The notes under the pieces: model-generated
What the model was told of the DNA's origin: nothing
The model's input: only the letters and a program-made list of their open reading frames with translations
The model's database searches: none
Position numbers and translations under genes: made by a program
Source: Gracilaria domingensis
Lineage: Eukaryota > Rhodophyta > Florideophyceae > Gracilariales > Gracilariaceae
Assembly (NCBI GenBank): GCA_022539475.1
Contig: VCMS01000365.1
Span: 26,959-90,958 of the forward strand
Length of the DNA: 64,000 nucleotides
Direction of reading: 5' to 3'
Part shown: positions 62,888 through 64,000 of the stretch, piece after piece
How the letters are laid out: every line of letters starts with the position of its first letter
Position numbering within the stretch: the stretch's first letter is position 1

Positions 62888-64000
62888 TTTTGTGGATGGC
62901 GCCCGGCCGGGTTACAGCAAAGCGGGCAAAAACAAGAAAATAAAGGTTTCTCTCTAAGTTAGTACCAGTCCAATCGGACGAAGAACACTAGCCAAATATG
63001 TAGCTTACGTAGATAGAATGGCGGGCAGAAGCCAAACAACAGAACCGCACGAAACACAGAACAGAAGAGGGATACCAAAACGATAGGGAGAAGATAAAGA
63101 AGAAACAAACAAGGACATAATAATGCTGAATGAGTATATGAATAGGAAATGTGGTCAGAGAGCTGCGACAATGAAAAGAGAGACCTGCTGCTCTTAATAG
63201 GATGAGTATGTCTTCTTCGCTAGGTCGCACGATGGCGTACGGCTTCTTGTAGTGCAACAGCAGATCGTGCCAGCTTCGGAGAACTTGATGTCACAACCTC
63301 GCAGGGATGTTCCTGCTCGGTGTAGTTGGCGCCGACGCTACGGCTCTCACGATGGCGTCGGCCTGCCTTGGTCGAACTACAAACCCTGCGTTGACTCTGA
63401 GATCCTTACATGGTCGCAGACGCTACAGCTCGGCTTTAGCGGATTTGCTTACGTGGCGGGGTTACACGGCGCTTCTCCTCTTCTGGTGGGCTACACGAAA
63501 AGATGTGGCGCTTCGCGTGGCCCGTCAAGAGCTGAACAGCCGAACTTCTTTATCTGAGGACGGGATCGGGAACCTTCTTCCTATACGCTCGTCGGATCGA
63601 CCACGGACGAAATACTCGCTGGATTGAAACGATAGACCTTGGCACTTTGATGTGTCGAAACAAACGAAAACGTAGCTAGCACACAAAATGCCAAAAAGTA
63701 GTAGCTGTAGACAAACCTACTCGACACGATTGCCTCAGGGCGCGTAGGTTAAGGAATGCAACTCTTACGCGTATCACACACGTGCGTCTAGCAAGACCAA
63801 CAGGTCGCAAAGCCAACACTATGTGAGGAACAGAATCTCCAACGCGAAAGAAACCAGCAAAACCAGGTACCAGCCTCGAGATACGCGCGAAGCCAGAGTA
63901 GAACGGATGCAGGGAGTGACAGAAGGCACGCAAACAGCAAGAAACGGGGCAACAAACGAGATGACAACAAACTCAACGGTAGTGTCGGGCAAGGACAGAA
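62876..64000 (-). repeat. 5' LTR of copy E, partial and indel-rich
   Basis: Can be followed from the gag-proximal end through the damaged zinc-finger region (about 63190-63700) into the leader. Codons match lineage 1. Continues beyond the window. Confidence 0.75.

Larger units (their letters stand above)
54675..64000 (-). mobile_element. Ty3/gypsy copy E (lineage 1), minus strand, cut by right edge
   Basis: 3' LTR 54675-56588, internal region 56589-62875, 5' LTR from 62876 past the window end. Pol is intact from reverse transcriptase to the C-terminus. Gag and the 5' LTR have many indels and resemble the rough parts near the N gap. The zinc-finger codons match copy A, so A and E are one lineage. 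Confidence 0.9.

Overview
The window is nuclear DNA of a eukaryote. It has spliceosomal introns with GTAAGT or GTACGT donors, TATA boxes 25-150 bp upstream of start codons, mostly intron-poor genes with short spacers, and Ty3/gypsy LTR retrotransposons. A methionine sulfoxide reductase with a plastid-lumen type (twin-arginine) presequence and an alpha carbonic anhydrase suggest an alga. A red microalga is my best guess, but the sequence alone does not prove it.

Layout. 0-14.7 kb holds host genes: a secreted protein cut by the left edge (minus), a KMO-like FAD monooxygenase (minus), MsrB (minus), a beta-helix protein (minus), an alpha carbonic anhydrase (plus), a Cys/Pro hexapeptide-repeat protein (plus), a TIMP-like secreted inhibitor (plus), and a five-exon multicopper oxidase (minus) whose 16-nt microexon carries the type-1 copper His-Cys-His. 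14.7-42.15 kb is a cluster of one Ty3/gypsy family in plus orientation: copy A, a 919-base assembly gap, then copies B and C head to tail sharing a 1.9-kb LTR. Copy C has an intact 2058-residue Gag-Pol. 42.5-44.3 kb is a rearranged Patched/NPC1-like pseudogene with an inverted internal segment. 43.6-48.5 kb is a very GC-rich block holding a chromodomain protein (minus) and the 5' half of TRM1 (plus), which diverge from a shared promoter. 48.5-54.6 kb holds the rest of TRM1, a small unknown protein and a C2-domain protein (minus). 54.7-64 kb is another copy (E) of the retroelement in minus orientation, cut by the right edge.

Main discovery candidate. The retroelement LTR (about 1.9 kb) contains a second gene. 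Its leader, from the TATA box to the gag ATG (about 1.4 kb), has no ATG in any frame in either of the two LTR lineages I read through. Within it lies a 69-bp intron (GT donor, TACTAAC branch site, AG acceptor). Removing it joins an A to a TG and so creates an ATG in frame with a 143-residue protein with two C-x2-C-x12-H-x5-H zinc fingers of the dsRNA-binding (ZFR/JAZ/U1) type. Unspliced RNA would let ribosomes scan to gag, while spliced RNA would make the zinc-finger protein. Two LTR lineages differ in the finger region mostly at synonymous sites, so the protein is under selection. The gag ATG itself lies inside the LTR, and the primer-binding site lies in gag codons.

Caution on quality. Sequence on both sides of the N gap (about 18.4-26.3 kb) and at the right end (about 61.3-64 kb) is full of single-base indels relative to the clean copies. 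It looks like unpolished assembly rather than biological decay, so broken frames there should not be read as pseudogenes without raw reads.
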